Part shown: piece after piece, positions 63,708 through 64,000 of the stretch
How the letters are laid out: each line of letters begins with the position of its first letter
Position numbering within the stretch: position 1 is the first letter of the stretch
Origin: Herbaspirillum sp. LeCh32-8
GTDB taxonomy: Bacteria > Pseudomonadota > Gammaproteobacteria > Burkholderiales > Burkholderiaceae_D
Reading direction: 5' to 3'
NCBI RefSeq assembly: GCF_017814915.1
Contig: NZ_JAGIPZ010000001.1
Location: forward strand, 139,792 to 203,791
Length of the DNA: 64,000 bases
Made by a program: the position numbers and the translations under genes
The notes under the pieces: generated by a model
Seen by the model: the letters and a program-made list of their open reading frames with translations, nothing else
Told to the model about the DNA's origin: nothing
The model's database searches: none

Positions 63708-63723
63708 AAAATTAAGCTTTTTT
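63702..63723 (+). terminator. Terminator overlapping the gltX stop
   Basis: GCTTAA (63702-63707) pairs with TTAAGC (63712-63717), followed by TTTTTT. The stem includes the stop codon. Short but well formed. Confidence 0.65.
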
Positions 63724-63736
63724 GTTTAAAAAGATA

Positions 63737-63765
63737 TTGTCTTTTGAAAATAGGTATTGCATAAT
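63737..63765 (+). promoter_or_regulatory. Sigma-70 promoter for tRNA-Ala
   Basis: TTGTCT (63737-63742), 17-bp spacer, CATAAT (63760-63765). Transcription would start near 63772, 9 bp before the tRNA. Confidence 0.7.
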
Positions 63766-63780
63766 CTCGCTTCTTCGCAA

Positions 63781-63856
<76 letters not shown>

Positions 63857-63925
63857 GCGACCCGCAGTAGTTTGGCGGTGATATTCCAAGCGAAACTTGG
63901 ATGTAGAAATTAGCAGCACCTGATT

Positions 63926-64000
63926 GTCCCTATCGTCTAGAGGCCTAGGACATCACCCTTTCACGGTGAGTACCGGGGTTCGAATCCCCGTGGGGACGCC
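63926..64000 (+). tRNA. tRNA-Glu (anticodon TTC), last base beyond the window
   Basis: Acceptor GTCCCTA pairs with TGGGGAC; anticodon loop CTTTCAC gives TTC; T-arm GGGGTTCGAATCCCC. The window stops at CC of the CCA, so one base is missing. Confidence 0.95.

Overview
The window looks like chromosome of a betaproteobacterium of the Oxalobacteraceae, most likely Herbaspirillum or a close relative. The grounds are high GC with strongly GC-biased third codon positions, the beta-type gene set (prpR/prpBC, lptFG next to pepA, DUF3460-scpA-panC, a CysB-linked cys operon, a CheA-CheZ pair) and PEP-CTERM proteins. This is inference from gene content, not a search result. No insertion sequence, prophage, CRISPR array or rRNA operon was seen.

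Layout. 1-6 kb: propionate (2-methylcitrate) genes, with divergent prpR and prpBC around a sigma-54-type promoter, a small lipoprotein gene, then prpE. 6-9 kb: acetyltransferase, exonuclease III and three small unknown genes. 8.7-15.6 kb: two paralogous PEP-CTERM proteins, a MipA-like outer-membrane protein, an old-yellow-enzyme reductase, a secreted hydrolase and leucyl aminopeptidase. 15.7-19.5 kb: lptF-lptG, a CbiX-like protein, a VTT-domain membrane protein and a CsaA-like protein. 19.7-27.8 kb: an assimilatory sulfate reduction operon (TauE-like, cysI, DUF934, cysH, cysD, cysN, cobA) divergent from cysB. 27.8-32.5 kb: a ClC channel with a long disordered tail, and cheA-cheZ.

33-43 kb: cobalamin uptake. 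A cobalamin riboswitch leads btuB-btuC-btuD. btuF sits apart at the end of a scpA/panC cluster, and between the two lies an autotransporter whose passenger begins with a secreted-repeat domain carrying Yx(F/W/Y)xxD motifs. 43-54.6 kb: a long minus-strand cluster: SorC-type regulator, glpD, a four-gene UgpCBAE-type ABC importer, an endonuclease/exonuclease/phosphatase-fold enzyme, a HAD phosphatase and a Na/Pi transporter with a PhoU-like domain. I read it as uptake and breakdown of a glycerol-phosphate or phosphodiester compound with phosphate disposal. 55-64 kb: metQNI, an acetyltransferase, metG, apbC/mrp, a DUF4399 protein, gltX, tRNA-Ala(GGC) and tRNA-Glu(UUC), the last cut one base short by the window end.

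Three intergenic regions carry pairs of oppositely oriented palindromic repeats of one family. The best candidates for something undescribed are the secreted-repeat/autotransporter fusion, the extended phosphodiester-type operon, the short leader frame overlapping the btuB start, and the tandem PEP-CTERM paralogs with a shared tail after the usual end of the sorting signal.
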